Of a DNA stretch of 64,000 nt, positions 1 through 13,500 are shown piece by piece. The stretch covers positions 22,122,144 through 22,186,143 of the forward strand of contig CP099849.1 in the NCBI GenBank assembly GCA_030062745.1. The letters are read 5' to 3'. Both the position numbers and the translations under genes were made by a program. The stretch comes from Capitulum mitella (Eukaryota; Arthropoda; Thecostraca; Pollicipedomorpha; Pollicipedidae). Under the pieces are notes generated by a model, which saw only the letters and a list, made by a program, of their open reading frames with translations, was not told the origin of the DNA and did no database searches. Positions within the stretch are counted from its first letter, which is position 1. Every line of letters starts with the position of its first letter.

Positions 1-3000
1 AGCTTTCAGCAAACTTCATTGTCATTTACGTCCTTTCCTTTCGAAATCAGCTATGTACTGTCGTCCTTTGGATACAAAACGGTACCGAAGCCGCCGCAGC
101 CAGTCAAACCTGACACACATTTCGGGGTGCTGTCGCCGATAACATCGTCAGCGGAGGCGAGTCCGTCATTCCATCAAACGCACTGGACGGGAATTAGTCG
201 GGCGTTCAAAGCCACGCCCGTTTGGGTGGGCTGAAGAACTACTGCGAGAACGTGCGAACACAGTTTCTCCGCTTATTTGGGTTGAGTGGCACAGCCGCTT
301 CTCAGACTGCCTTCGGGATGTCTTTTTGCAGAGCAGACGTGAAGCCTAAATCTACATAATTATATGAATGAGAGCAATACATTTCGAAATGATGTAGATC
401 TCCAAATGATGCACTCACGTAAATATGGGCAATATAACTCAAATAGCCAAATGAGGGTCAAAAAGGCGTAGTGAGTCATGGAAAGCTACACACTTCACAT
501 CGCTGGATTTCGCACGCGGCAAAAGCGCCACAAGCTGCCGGTATTTCAGCGGCGCACAGGCCGCGTCAGGACGCGTGGGTCGAGGCCAGAGCCAAGCCAG
601 CTTATCTCCACTAACGGACGCCGCTCACGCCCGTGACGGCAAGCGCCGCCCTCGGAGGATCGGAGGACCGCCAGCCTGTGGGCGTGAGGGCCCTCCGGCG
701 GCCCGCTCGGCCCAGACCGGCGGAGCTGGCGCTGAGAACAGGGCGCGGCCAGCGCCGGCAGCGGCGGGCAGCCACTGGCACGTGGCCACCGCCGGCATAC
801 CGCACGTGCCAGTGCCTCGTTGGGCGCGGCTAGCCATCACCCTCTGTCGGCGCGGGTTAGCCCCCGCGCAGCACGTGTGCACGTGGGGGAGGTGGGAGAG
901 TGGTGGTCCGGGGCCGTTATTAGCCTCGGCGTGCGGGCGAGATTCGGACTTCATTTATTGTGATGCATGCATCGCACGGGGACGGCGGCGGTACTCGAGA
1001 GAACCGCGAGGCGCCCGGCTTTGTTATGCTGCATGCGAACGCAGCTGATGAAGCTAAGGAAAGCGTTTGACATTGAACAATGTAATGACGTGATGCAACG
1101 CGTGACTGGGTCTCTGAGTGGCCGCATATCCTCGAAAATTATAGTCATTTTGATTTTCTGTGAGCGCGTGCAGGGCCGTGCGATCAGAACTGCTGCGGAG
1201 TCCTCGTCGCCCGCAGTCCCGGACGGCTGCGGAACGTCGACCGCGCGATATCATCGAACACGGGCAACCATTATTCATGCGTATTTGGAGCTCTGCGATG
1301 TAGTTACATGGGAAAGAAAAAACACCGTGCACGTCTTCCAGCTATTTTCAGACTATTGGTAAAAGGAAGAATCCAATTTCCCTTCATCGGAAATGTTCAT
1401 TTCGTCTCTTCGTCACTGTCCCGATAGGCATCAGCAACATGAAGGCAATAACTGTTTGGTGCAAACCGTCTGCACAGCACGCTTTGTATACGGGTTCGCA
1501 AACAGCGACAGCCGCGTAGCCAGGGGCGGCGGATTAGGGGGGGCAGGGGGGCAGCTGCCACCATCTCCGGTCAAAATTTAACATAAACCCCACGACGCTG
1601 CATGTAAAGAAACGAGTTAAAAATGGGCTTGCCCCCCCAACTCTGGAGAGGCTCCGCCGCCACTGCGCGTAGCCTTTGCTTTACGTAACCAAAAAAGAGG
1701 CCAAATGTGGAAAAAATCATTTGAGCGTCCGTGCGGCCGGAGTTTCGTGCGGTCGCGAGCGAAAACCAAATAAGGAAGCCCAGAAGACAAAAGACTGAGT
1801 GTAGCACAGCAGGGCTCCTCTCAAAGCTGTCAGGCGGTGAGGCAGAGGCCAGTTCGGACCCTTTTGTAGAGCATCCGGACACCGAGCATCCAACGCACAG
1901 CCGTAAATGCAGATGCCTGAGATCCGGATACCGTAAATCAAAATGTTCCACTGGGCCGAAGCTGATCCTCCTTATTCACAAGAACCGCACATAGCGACGT
2001 GGTGCGGTGAACTGATCAGAGATGGGATATGCAGGTGGCGAGCTTCATGTGATATGGCCAGATCTGATGCGCGAGGAATTCTGCGGTTTGCAGAACACAG
2101 TAGCCGACTCCTACCTTATACGGCGATAATTCTGGGTAAGCAAATGCCCTCGTGATGCACCAGGACATGCGATTTAAACATGGAGAGCAGCAGCCGAGGT
2201 GGAGGCATCTGTGTAGCGCTCAACGTTGTCAAATATCCAAGAAATATTGCTCCATACGATATTACTATTCGAGCACACTCCACACGCAGCCGCCAACCCC
2301 GACGATGACTCACGCGGGTCAAGGTACCATACGGTCCGAACCGTTCAGTCGAGTACTGCCCGACCTCTGCTGACCTCCGGCCCCGCAGTAGAACGGTCTT
2401 CATCCCAGCAAGGCTTCCGCGCAGGATGGTGAGATATGGAAACCACTGCCACTGAGTAGGGGCTCGTGCTACTAGAAGAAAAACGGACCTCGCCCGTGTT
2501 TCACTGATAGTGGGCGCCTTGAACGGCATCCGAAGCCTAACACAGTTTTCGCCACATAGCGTATGTACGTTACACATTACCAAAAGCTGCCTGTGTCACG
2601 TGCCTGTTCGCAGTCGATGACGTAAAAAAACATAAAAGCGTTGTCTGCCAATACTTTTACGTTAACTCTAGTCTGTCCAAACGTCGCCACTTACAGCACA
2701 CTGCCCGCAGAACTGAGAATGTTTTGATGACCCACATTTCGATCGTCGCCGAAGAACTTGGTTAAAATTCTACGACATAACGCTATCGGCGAATGCTGTG
2801 CGCAAATGCTCGATTTAAATCCAACAAAAGCTTCATGCTGCAACGCAGTGCAACCCGGACATGACCGGCAAGCCGCAAGATATTCTATTGTCATATCTGA
2901 TCAGAACCCTATGTGATGACACTCCGAGCGTGAACAACGGATGGAAAAGAAATCATGCTGGCCAACTGGTCTCCTTTGTTTATGACTCGGTGTATTCAGT

Positions 3001-6000
3001 CGCTGAACTACCAAGCACAATATGAAGATCGGAGCAATTATTGCGATAAGCCTGAGTTAGGACTAACACAATAACACATGTGCGTAGCATCTGAATGTAG
3101 GGCCATCACAGGTGCGCATGAATAATGACAATGGGTAGCACTGACGTACCCAGGCCTGGCGGAGCGGGCTTCGTCGAAGTCGACATTCGTAGGCGTCGTA
3201 AACAAGCCTCTGAAGTTAATCATCATCCTGAACTGCTACGCAGGCGTCACCTTTCTATGCCTGTTACACACGAAAAAAAACATCGTGGGGAGAAGTGAGA
3301 CGAAGAGGGAAATGACAATGACGACGAACGGCATTCGAATCAGCTGATCCTGACGGGACATTTGAGCCTTTTCGGCCATCCTGTAGCGAACGACCGATGC
3401 GCCGCCTGCGAAATCGGTTCCCAATTAGCCACAGTCCACCACCAACCGCTCTCTGCTCGACCCTGACCCCGCCTCCACGGCGCTGCCAAACATGGAGTCG
3501 TTTGCCCCGCGAGCCCGGCACAGGGCCGGCGCGGGCACTAACGTGCCGCCAAGGCCGCCACGGAGCCACCGCGACCTGGGAGACGGCAGCGCTCTTCAGG
3601 GGACCAACCCGCCGGGAGCTGCGGCGCCGCTCCTGCATCTCATCACGGGTTAGATGTGCGTCCCGTGCGCTCGCAGAGCCACGACGGCTATCGTTGCATC
3701 CACGGAACCCGCACCGGGGGGCGTAACCAAAAGAGGAGGGGAGGGGGGGGGCGCGGGGCAAGGAGCCATGGACTTCCTTGTGGTTATACATGTAACGCTT
3801 CTTGACGCATCAAAAATTAAGACGCGTTAAATCATCTGGAATTTGGAAATAAACTGATCAAAATTCAAGTTTTTTGTTTCTAGAGAGGTAAGGATGGTCC
3901 TTGCCCCACCTTGGCGAAACCCTAGCTGCGCCCACGCCCGCACGTGCGGTTTTGTGCGCTGCTCTCGCGTCGGCCGTACATCGACGACAGACTCGGACGC
4001 AGCGCTCGGTGCTTGGTAGTCAGCGACGCTCCGCAGCCTTCGTTGGGCACGCCGGTCTCGTCCATCATCGGCGACCGTTTGTGACGGGCCGCGGGGTCCG
4101 CTGCCGGCAGCGTGGGCGACCCGCCTCGGCAGCCGGCTCCGAAAGAAACCGAAACACGACGCGCCGCCGATCGAGGCGCAGATTGCGCCAAAACAGGAAC
4201 GCCATCCGGCCGCCGAATCGGCGCCCGGTCTCCCGCGAGAGGGGTGCCGTCGCCGGACGAGAGGCTCCGGCGGGCCGCCCGAACGCAGACCGCCGCAGGC
4301 TGGCGGGGGTGACGCCGTGACGGGCCGGACGACGGGGCCCGCCGCAGGATGTAGCGAGGATAATGGCGCCTGTTGTCAGATGACTTTTGGCTTTGGCTGC
4401 TAGATGGACGCCGAAAAATGGAGCTCTAAGTCTGATGATGAGCAGGGTATCGACCGCTGTCGTCGGACGTCGCCCCAGCTGGAAACGGCTGGCTTGTGAT
4501 GCTTCAGATAACGGCTTCAGGCTGGCTTCAGATAACGGCGTCCGTTCTCTTATGAAGCGTCAGAAGGCAGCGTATGGCTAGAGACGACCCGTGCCGCGGA
4601 TTTCGAGTGGTCCGCTCCCCACCGAGCCTCATCGGTATGCCCGGAGCGCGGGATCCAGACCTCATCTGAGCCCCATTCACCGGCTGTCCAGTCCAGCGAA
4701 CTCTAAAGTGTTTATTTTTCGATTCGATGCCCGCCCTCTGACGGGGCGGGCCGCAGCGGAGACGCCACCGTAACCTCCGTCTGCCGGCGCGGCCGGCGGT
4801 CGGACCGTGCGTGGGCCGGTCGACCGGTCCGGCCGCACCCCGGTGGCCGCCGAGCCGACGGCGGCGGTCCTGCGGCCGGGAGACGACCGGGTCGACTGAG
4901 GCGGACGGTCGCCCTCTGAACGGCAGGAGCGGTGGAAACTCTGCGGATGGGAAGGGTGGGGGGGGGGGGTAAACGCGATTTTTACCTCGTTTCTTTCCCT
5001 GCAACGCCATCAGGTGAATGTTAAATGTTGCTCAAAGTCGGGGGCAGCTACCCCCCCCCCCCCCCCCACCCCGGTTTCAACGCCCCTGCTGAACGGTGTG
5101 TTCGGACCGTTGAAATATTTGTGGATTGCGGTCCTGCACCTGTTCCTGGACAGTGCAGTCCGTCGATCTGGACGTTTTTTTCGGCGGTGTGGTTAGACGA
5201 TGTGTCTGGACGGCGCTTTTGTCTGCCTATCAAGATAGCAAAACCAGGGCCAAATGCGACAGATTCATGCCAAAACAGGACGAGACAGGCCAGAGCTGCT
5301 GTGTAGATCGCACCGCCAAATACAAAGAACACCTCTGATCCTAGACAAGACTGGACAAAGCTGCATTGTGGACGGCGCCGTCAAAGACAACTGCGAGCCA
5401 AAAACAGGACCCGACAGGCCAGGGCTACACTGAGAGCCTGGCGCGGTGAGCGGTAGAGCAGACTTTGACCTCAATGTTTTCGGTGTTAATTGGACCACGT
5501 TTTTAATGCCGAATAACGGGGCTTCTACCTCTTGCGTCATGCGTTTATCCCGGATTTGATACCCCTCCCCCTGTAACACTTCTTACGTGCAGCGTCCATC
5601 TCTTAATCCTAAGCGCAGCGCCAGTCATGAACACTCCCTTCCCGTCCGTTACGTAAATTACGGAGGCCTCTGTCGGGCCGCCGGTCGGCTGACCGAACAC
5701 TCGTCCGGACGAGACCGCAGCTAGCGGTCCGTTTGGACGGTGAAGCGGAGCACACACAGGTCTTCTTGGGGGAGGGGAAGGGAGGGGGTGAAGCCGAAGT
5801 TTTCGCGGCGTTATTGAAAATGTGGGTTTCTGGACACTGCCGAAGCACCGCGCGCTACCGCTTCGAGTCACCTGTTAGCCAAGGATAGATGGCATGTGAT
5901 TTGAAAGCCGGGGACCGGTTGTTAAAGACTGGAAAGCGGCACATTATCGAAGTCGTCGCCTTACGACGGTCCTACTTTTCAGATCACTTTACGACAAAAT

Positions 6001-7377
6001 GGATCCATAGACCATCGGGCGAGAAATGCCAGTGTTTTTCGGTAATCAACAGATATTTCTGCCCAGGAAAACACTTTCACGTTGCCTTCAAACAGGACAG
6101 ACTGTTGTCAATTTTGCCACCGACACAAACGGGAACAGTAAATTGTCCCGTGACGATGTGAAGACGTCAAGGTAAATCCCAGCCGACACCGGGCCACCGA
6201 AAAGGATGCCAGGGGCTTTTCCGCGCGGGCCCCGGTCGCCGGCCGCCCCGCCGCGTCCGAGGCCCTTCCGGCCGGCGGGTGGTGTCCGTCCGGTCGGCCG
6301 CGGAGCCCGGCCGGAGGCCGGCATACGCGGACGTTTCGCGACGTTTTCATGACGTGCATGTGTGCATGTGTGTATGTCTGTCTGTGGAGGGGACAAACGC
6401 CATTTCATGTCATTTCTTTCCATGCAGCCCCGTAGAGCTAATGCTGATTTCTCCAAATTATTTTAGGGGCGGTTGCGCCCCAAGCCCCCTCCCCCGCTTC
6501 TGCCTTCCCTGGAGGTCGGACGTTGTTCCAGAGTGCCGGTCCGAATAGGATGTGGTCGCACGGACGGACGACAAGGCGATGACGGCCAGGCCGGCCGGGC
6601 CCCGCTCTACCCTCGGGCGTCAGACCTCCGCTCTGCCCTTCAGTGTCAGATGCGCCGAGCCCCGCTTAGCCCACTGCTGTCGGATGGGCCGGCCCCCGCT
6701 CTGCCCTCAGTTGTCAGACCTGCTGAATCCCGCTCCGCCCCAGGCGTCGGAGCGGCCGAGCCGCGACCGCGGCCGCCGCCGGCCGATAAACAGAGCGCCG
6801 CCTCGCCGCCCAGCTCCCCACACACGGCGCTCCGCTATAAATACGGCGTGTATTGAGGCCCCGGCGGCGAGCGCACGGCGCAACAGCCCGCACGATCCCG
6901 TGAAGTGCTCGCCGCGCGCCGGCGCCGGGGTGAAAAATCGCCCGCGAACAGCGGCGGCCGCTCGCCTGGCGATCGCCCGGGCCACGCTGTTCGCGCTTTT
7001 TGTACTAACGTTCGGTTATCACACGGGCACGGCGGCACGGCCCCGAGCGGCCGGGTCAGGTCGCAGCGGCGGCCTGATGCCGTCCAGAACAAGGGCCGAC
7101 ACACTTGGCTCGAAGAAGCAGATGTCCGCGAAACACTTATCGCCGGCAGGAACACGAGTCTGACTCGCGTCGAACAGCTTGACTTAAATCAGCTCACAAA
7201 AGCGGCTAAGAGTTCAGGGACCAGTCGGAACGCGCACTCCACTCCAAGGTACACACGAACGCCTCCGGGAAGCATCAACAGCCCGCCCTGACGTCATCGG
7301 CGCCCCGTCTGACGCCAGCAGGCGGTTCGCGCCGCCGGCGCTGACGTCACCGCCCGGCCCGACGACGTCACGGCCGA
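1..7377. other. Intergenic stretch left of PHF20, no gene recognised
   Basis: No coding exon with a recognisable protein and good splice sites was found on either strand. Open frames here lie mostly in GC-rich sequence, where stops are rare, and look like chance. It holds a poly-C run near 5050-5067, three weak copies of a roughly 60-base repeat at about 5265-5435, and a plus-strand TATA box at 6836. The PHF20 3' UTR must run into this region. The first poly(A)-like signals I see on the minus strand are ATTAAA at 5502-5507 and AATAAA at 4711-4716. Confidence 0.5.
6836..6843 (+). promoter_or_regulatory. TATA-box-like TATAAATA
   Basis: An isolated TATAAATA stands in otherwise very GC-rich DNA (CCGCTATAAATACGGCG). 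It resembles a core promoter TATA box on the plus strand, which would fire antisense towards the 3' end of PHF20. No downstream gene was recognised, so it may be chance. Confidence 0.3.
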
Positions 7378-7502
7378 TCAGCTGAGCTGGCCCATGCGCT
7401 CCACCAGCTGGACGTCGCGCAGCAGCGTCTGCAGGGTGCGGCGGCAGCGGTCCGGGCCGTCTCCGTCGCCGCTGTCGTCCATGTCGGCCACCTTCTCCAG
7501 CG
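7378..7502 (-). CDS. PHF20: PHF20 exon 17, last coding exon
   Basis: Acceptor CGGCCGGCAG, phase 1 in, residues 1106-1146, TGA at 7378-7380. Ends RRTLQTLLRDVQLVERMGQLS, a helical tail matching the end of human PHF20 (KQLLMDLGKVQQIA). Confidence 0.9.
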
Positions 7503-10500
7503 CTGCCGGCCGCAACACGCGTCAGACGGTGGCATCACAGAGCCGGCGGCGGGCGGCGGACGGCGGGCATGACCCCGTCGTCGCCTCCTGACGTGCGGCA
7601 GACGCCAGCCGGGACATCCGCTCCACGGTACGGTTCTTCAGCGCCGCCGCGGGCCCACGCCGCAGCTACGGACCGCACCGGGCTCGGCGGTCAGGACCGG
7701 GGCCGGCGGACCGGCGTCGCGTCTGTTCCGACACCGGGACCGGCAGCCGACCAGCTGCGGCCGCAGGGCAGCAGCAGGAGGGGCGGCGGCCGAGGACCGG
7801 ACGGCCCCACCCCCGGCCGGCCGTCGGCGGTCTCCGGCGCCGCCAGCGGACACCTGACCAGGGTCAGGCAACGGCGGACGGTCCGAACACGGCCACACGC
7901 GAGCCTCGGGTCAGATACCAGCACGGAGCTTCCAGTGGACTTCCGGTGGTACCCGTCAACGTCCGCACTTACGGGAGTCGAGTTAACTAACCATAAAAAG
8001 AATAACATTTCAAGTTGCGTTCTTTCCCGAATGACACTTAGGTAAGAAAAACGCCAGTGGTTTAAAACAAGACCCAGACGAGTCATTATTCAGCATTTTG
8101 ACAACTCCAAAGAGTGTCGGAGAAACACATTACAAATACAAACATTGTACCTATTTGGCAAACGCTTTCTCGTCACGCATCACTAAAGCGCTTGCCTTAC
8201 ATTACCAATCAAGTTTCCCAGACCATGACCAGGATCTAACATTACCCTGCGGACCACGCCCTAGTATCGCTGCACGTGTGGCCCCACGCGACCCTAACAC
8301 CACCTACACACCAACTAGTGCTCAGTGGTGCGACCCTAGCGCCACCTACCTTCCAGATGGTTCTCGATGGTGTCCATGCGAGCCAGCAGGGCCAGCTGCA
8401 TCTCGGTCACGTGATTCAGCAGATTCACCTGGCAGGTGGCCGGATCAATGCGCGCCTCGCTGACCGGCGCCGCTGAGGGCAGGCCAGGTCGGCTCAGGTC
8501 AGGTCGAGCCAGGTCAGCAAGCAGGGAGACACGCCGGTGAAGTGCGACGACTCGGAAGAACACCTACATGCTTCGAACTTCCACCGGGTGTCCAATCTGA
8601 ACTGGGATAATACTAACTGACTCGTCCCGCACACCGCCCAGAAAAGTACAATACAACGGGCCGGGAAAATAATATGGAGTGACGGTATAGGCAATCGGTT
8701 CCTTTTACAGGGTCTCCGCCCACAACCTACGAAGTCCGGTCCCCACCCCATCCCGGGAGCAGCGGCGGCATCCGGACGAGGCGCTCACCAGGCGGCGCCG
8801 GCGCCGGCTCCGCCACCGAGCCATCCATCAGCTGATCGAGCTCGCTCTGCGACGGCAGCAGGCCGGCGATGACGTCCAGCACGCCGGTCAGCGGGTCGTC
8901 GGCCTCCTCGAGCGCGGGCGGCGCCTCCTCGGGCCGTCCGGCGGCCGCCAGCGAGGCCGTCAGCAGCGCCGTCTGGTCGCTGGACAGCGCCGCCAGCGGG
9001 TTCGGCTCGGCCGACTGGCCGGCGTCGGCGGGGGCCGCCGGGCCGTTCGGCGCGGCGGCGGCCGGCTCGGTCGCGGGGCCGCCGCCGTCGCCGGCGGCCG
9101 GCGCCGCGTGGTTGGTCGGGCCGTCAGCGATGAGGCCGGCCGCCGAGGTGACCGCCTCCAAGAGGCTCGGGTTGTCGTCCCAGGCGGCGCCCAGCAGCGC
9201 CGCCGACTGGTCACCGGACGCCGCGGCCGACTGGCCTCCCGGCGCCGATTGATCGACCGCCGCCGCCGCCGGCTCAGATTGGTCGCCCAGCGCCGGCGCC
9301 GACTGCGATTGGTCGCCCGCTCGATCGGGAGGCGGGGACCACGGTCGTGCCCAAAGGTACAGCTTTGGGTGATTCAGGTCGCTGGAACAGTGTGCAAAGC
9401 AAGTCAGCAAAGCAAGTAAAGGTACTGACAGTGGCATAAACGTTCCTTATGGATAGGCAATGACTCTACGAATATCGCGCTCCCAAGAAGACGGAAACAC
9501 CGACGCGATCTAACGCCATCGGACCATCAACAGGGTAACCAGAATAGCTTAAACCGTGTTTTTCATACAATGCTTTTAATATTTTCGTTCAAGCACCTCA
9601 TTTTCCACATAAAACACAGCTTAATTAATCAGATAAAGATAATCGGATAATCAGATAAACTATTTACTTTCATAATTATAAAGAATAGCTATGAGAACAA
9701 ACGGCTTCTGTCCCCGTACTCGCACACCGTTTCCGGCTGGCGGCACTCGGCCGGCGCTCGGCCCCACCTGGCGATGGCCAGCTTGGTACGGAGACTGCGC
9801 ACCACGGTCTGCAGCGCCAGCGTGTTGGCCGCCAGGTCGCAGGCGGCGCGCATCACGGCCCGCGTCCGCTCCAGCGAGCCGTCCTCCGGGCCGAACGGCA
9901 GCCTGCCGGCACACCTGGAGTCAGGCGGCGGAAACGGCCGCCTGCCGGGACGGCAGAGACACTGCAGCCTGCAGGGACAGCGAGACACTGCAGCCTGCCG
10001 GGACCGCGAGACACTGCAGCCTGCTGGGACAGCAAAGACACGGCAGCCTGCCAGGACAGAAGAGACACTACAGGCTGCCGGGTCAGCTGATGTCAGGCGG
10101 CGGGAACGGCAGGCTGCACGGACACCACACCCCGGCGGAGAGAGGTGGCCGCGTGTCCCGCACCACAGAGACACCACAGCCTGCAGGGACATCGCAGCCT
10201 GCAGGGAAACCAGAGTATGGCTTCGACTCCTCGTCTAATTTCCCCAGCTACAGCAGCGTACCACTCGGCCGAACAGCCGTCTTATGACAAGAAAACCTCT
10301 GGCTTGACTGGCGGCCTATGAAATAGCTGGTGACCACTGAAATGCACCAATAGATCGCACCATCACGTCAAAGCGCCAATGATCCAACGCCCACGACAAG
10401 CCATCACGCTGGACAGAGTTGGGCACATACAACGTAGTAAAAACGAGTTCTGCACAAGCTACGGCCACGGACGCTGACTTGGGGGGGGGGGGGCAGGCCC

Positions 10501-13500
10501 GGACCCCCTCACCTCAGGATGGCACCGTCCCGGAACATCTCCTGGTCCCAGACGTAGCGCTGCGTGCGCCGCACGCGCCACGGGTGCCGGCACGTGGCGC
10601 ACACGTAGTGTGGCGGCGCCTCCGTGTCGCTGGCGATGCCCAGGCAGACGGCGTGCTGCCACGACATGCACAGCTCGCACTGTCGGGCGCCAGAGGGGCA
10701 CGGTCAGACGGCCGCTGGCTGGACTGGCGGCGGAGAGCCGACCGGGCAATGACGAGAAAGAGACGCTCGAGGCAGACCGCTCGACTCACAGCCAACACCC
10801 GCGACAGGCACAGAGCAGCGCATACCGAGAGCCGCGATTCGAAACCATACCAGGTCCAACAGTAGATAATGATAAATTGACGTCACGACCCTTATTCGCG
10901 GCACGCTTTTGCACCCATCAATCACCAAGAAAGTACGGAGACGGTATAACATATGTACTATAAACCAATATACCCTACGCAGTAGGGTAAAGGGCCCTAC
11001 TAACGCACGGTGCCCAATGACGCACAAACACAAGGAAAATGACCATGGATGTCGCTAAAACATATACAGGTTCGATGATTGACTTTATCTGGCGCGTCGT
11101 TCTTTTCTGCAACCGTGGTGTGCGCTCCGGTAACGTCGGCAAATTTCAAATGTTATGGCCCAGTATGTAAAACCAATCTCAAGATCGCTTTTCGAAAACA
11201 TGCTTGACGTAATATTGCATTTTTCCAGTTGTGTGTTACTAGGACGTAAAAACACATCTCGCTGGCCAGGAAAGTCGGCCACTACAGGTATCATCCACAT
11301 GGCTATGATCCTGAGTTCTGTTACGGTGTGCGTCATTTGAACTGTGTTGCACATAACGAAGGACCTTTCATTCTCTAATTGCGCATGGTTACTTTCCAAC
11401 GTACTAAAAACAAAAAAGAAAATGTTGTTGTCCTGCACAGATCAGGCATTTTACTTTACAATCTACTCAAAATCTCAAGGACGTTAATTTTTCACTATTT
11501 TGTTTAAGCATTGCAAACCCTCGCCAGTACCCGCGAATCTGCCTTCAACAGCACAAGGTTGGGCAGTGCGACAGCCCCCTCTTCGCGCGACAGAGCACCG
11601 AAACAAATACACGCGTGTAGTTTGGTCCTTCACAGGTCACTGACACCATGAGTGACACACATTTCTAAAACTGAGAAAGAGTTATGACCGTAAAATACTT
11701 AAAACGTCTGTCGTCTGATAAGGATTGCCGCAATGACGTTATTTCTCAATAACATGCCCTCAAGAAAGACGTCACAGGTCAATGACCCGCTTAGGCATTC
11801 ACTTCAAATTTTCGGAGAGTGCATAAAAAGATTCAACAATCATCTACGTAGTTTCACAGTGATCACCGCAGGCGTTCTGAGGGAAAACAACAAAAAGGTA
11901 CGCGGAATTCCACCAACCCACCTCTCTGTTCTGTGTCTCGCGTTCTGTGCTGTACTGTGTTCAGTGTACACGGTTTTTGAAACTAACCTGGACACGAACA
12001 GTTTGCAATATATATAATAATACACCGACTGGATCGTTCGCCTTGCGTGGCACAAAGTGGAACTCAACAAGCACATTAGTTGTTCAAGTTCAATGTTCCC
12101 ATCCCCAATCGGCAGGTGGTCTGTTGCATCAACTTTGTATTGTGTTCGGTGCAAACAGTGTTTGAAAAGAACCTGGTTAACACGAACAGTTCGTACCAGT
12201 ACGCTGACTGGATCCTCTCCTGTGTAAGAGAAACTGAAACTCAAGAAGCACATTATTTGTTCAATGTTCCCATCCCGAATCCACTGGTGGTCCGCAGAAA
12301 CAGTTTTACAGGACATATTCCTGAACATAACTGATTCTGATAGATCCTGAACATAACCCTATTCCTACCCCGTACCTCACTAAACACCGACTGAATACGG
12401 CGTACATCCAAAAGGTGGGGAGAAAGCGGGCGGGGCAGGGGACGAAGGAGAGAGGACGCAGGACGCGTGTCCCATTTTCCATCTTCTGATGGTTTTCGGG
12501 AAACAGTAGTTCCATTTCACGGGGGACAATGAAGTTATGGTAGTCCGTGTTCTTCTCATCCTGTTTCGCACCAGGCCTCACCTTTTTAACGCCTTAGGTC
12601 TGCGGCTGGCCATTACTTTAACAAGAATAAAAGTATTTCCAAAATGTGCGTTTTTGGGAAGCCTGGCTTTGCATCATTAAGAAGCAAGGTTCCTAATTAC
12701 GCAGATTTGAATACTTCCCTTAAAATTAATTTATCACCTTATCTCATTTCATGAAGACCCTTTTTCTATTCACGCTTTGTTGGCAATCAAATCAGCTTGC
12801 TGTTTCCCGAATCAAGAGCGTGAACGTCATACAGTTAAGGCTAAATCATTATTTAATCCTTAGGTGTGCATGAATAGGGTCCGTTCCACCATACCGTATG
12901 CGCAGTATACCATCCAGTGCAGACATATTACGACTGGAGAGCATGCATTTCCAAGGAAAACATAGTGACCATCGACCGCAAGAAACGATCTGCAGGGCTT
13001 TTCCGACCGATGGGTTTTTCCAACCCCGTTCAGCGATTACGCTGTTACGTACCTCCCGACTCGGGAACGCATAACTCTGCGTGCAACGCAGAAGCCTGCT
13101 ATACACGAGAGGTTTCCAAACTGGTGCTTGGGATTCCCTACTGTACGACGTGAGCCAACATGGTCGATCGTGGCATGGCAAGCGGATGAAAAAGGGTTCG
13201 TAAGTATGCAGCATACATGCTGGTTTAAAATCAAGATTCATTGGACTGGCGTGGAGAGCCCGACAACCAATCAGCTCTCCAGTAGGCTGCACGAAGCACA
13301 ATGCAACGACAGACAACCCATTACAAAACGAGCACCATGGCAGACCCATGCGAACAAACCTGGCAAAAAACATCCTCCGACCTGACACAGGTCACCACGT
13401 CGGCCTTTGATTCCGCCCGCCATTCTACATGCACAAGCGACAGACGACACTAAACATCTCATCTCTCCGGGAAACCCGTCGGTCGGGAGAACCTTGCGTG

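Noticed and set aside
6552-7163. A 203-codon plus-strand frame near the TATA box
   Set aside because: Arg/Ala/Pro-rich translation typical of random GC-rich DNA, and open in several frames at once.
8869-9252. Ser/Ala-rich frame on the plus strand
   Set aside because: It is the antisense shadow of PHF20 exon 15.
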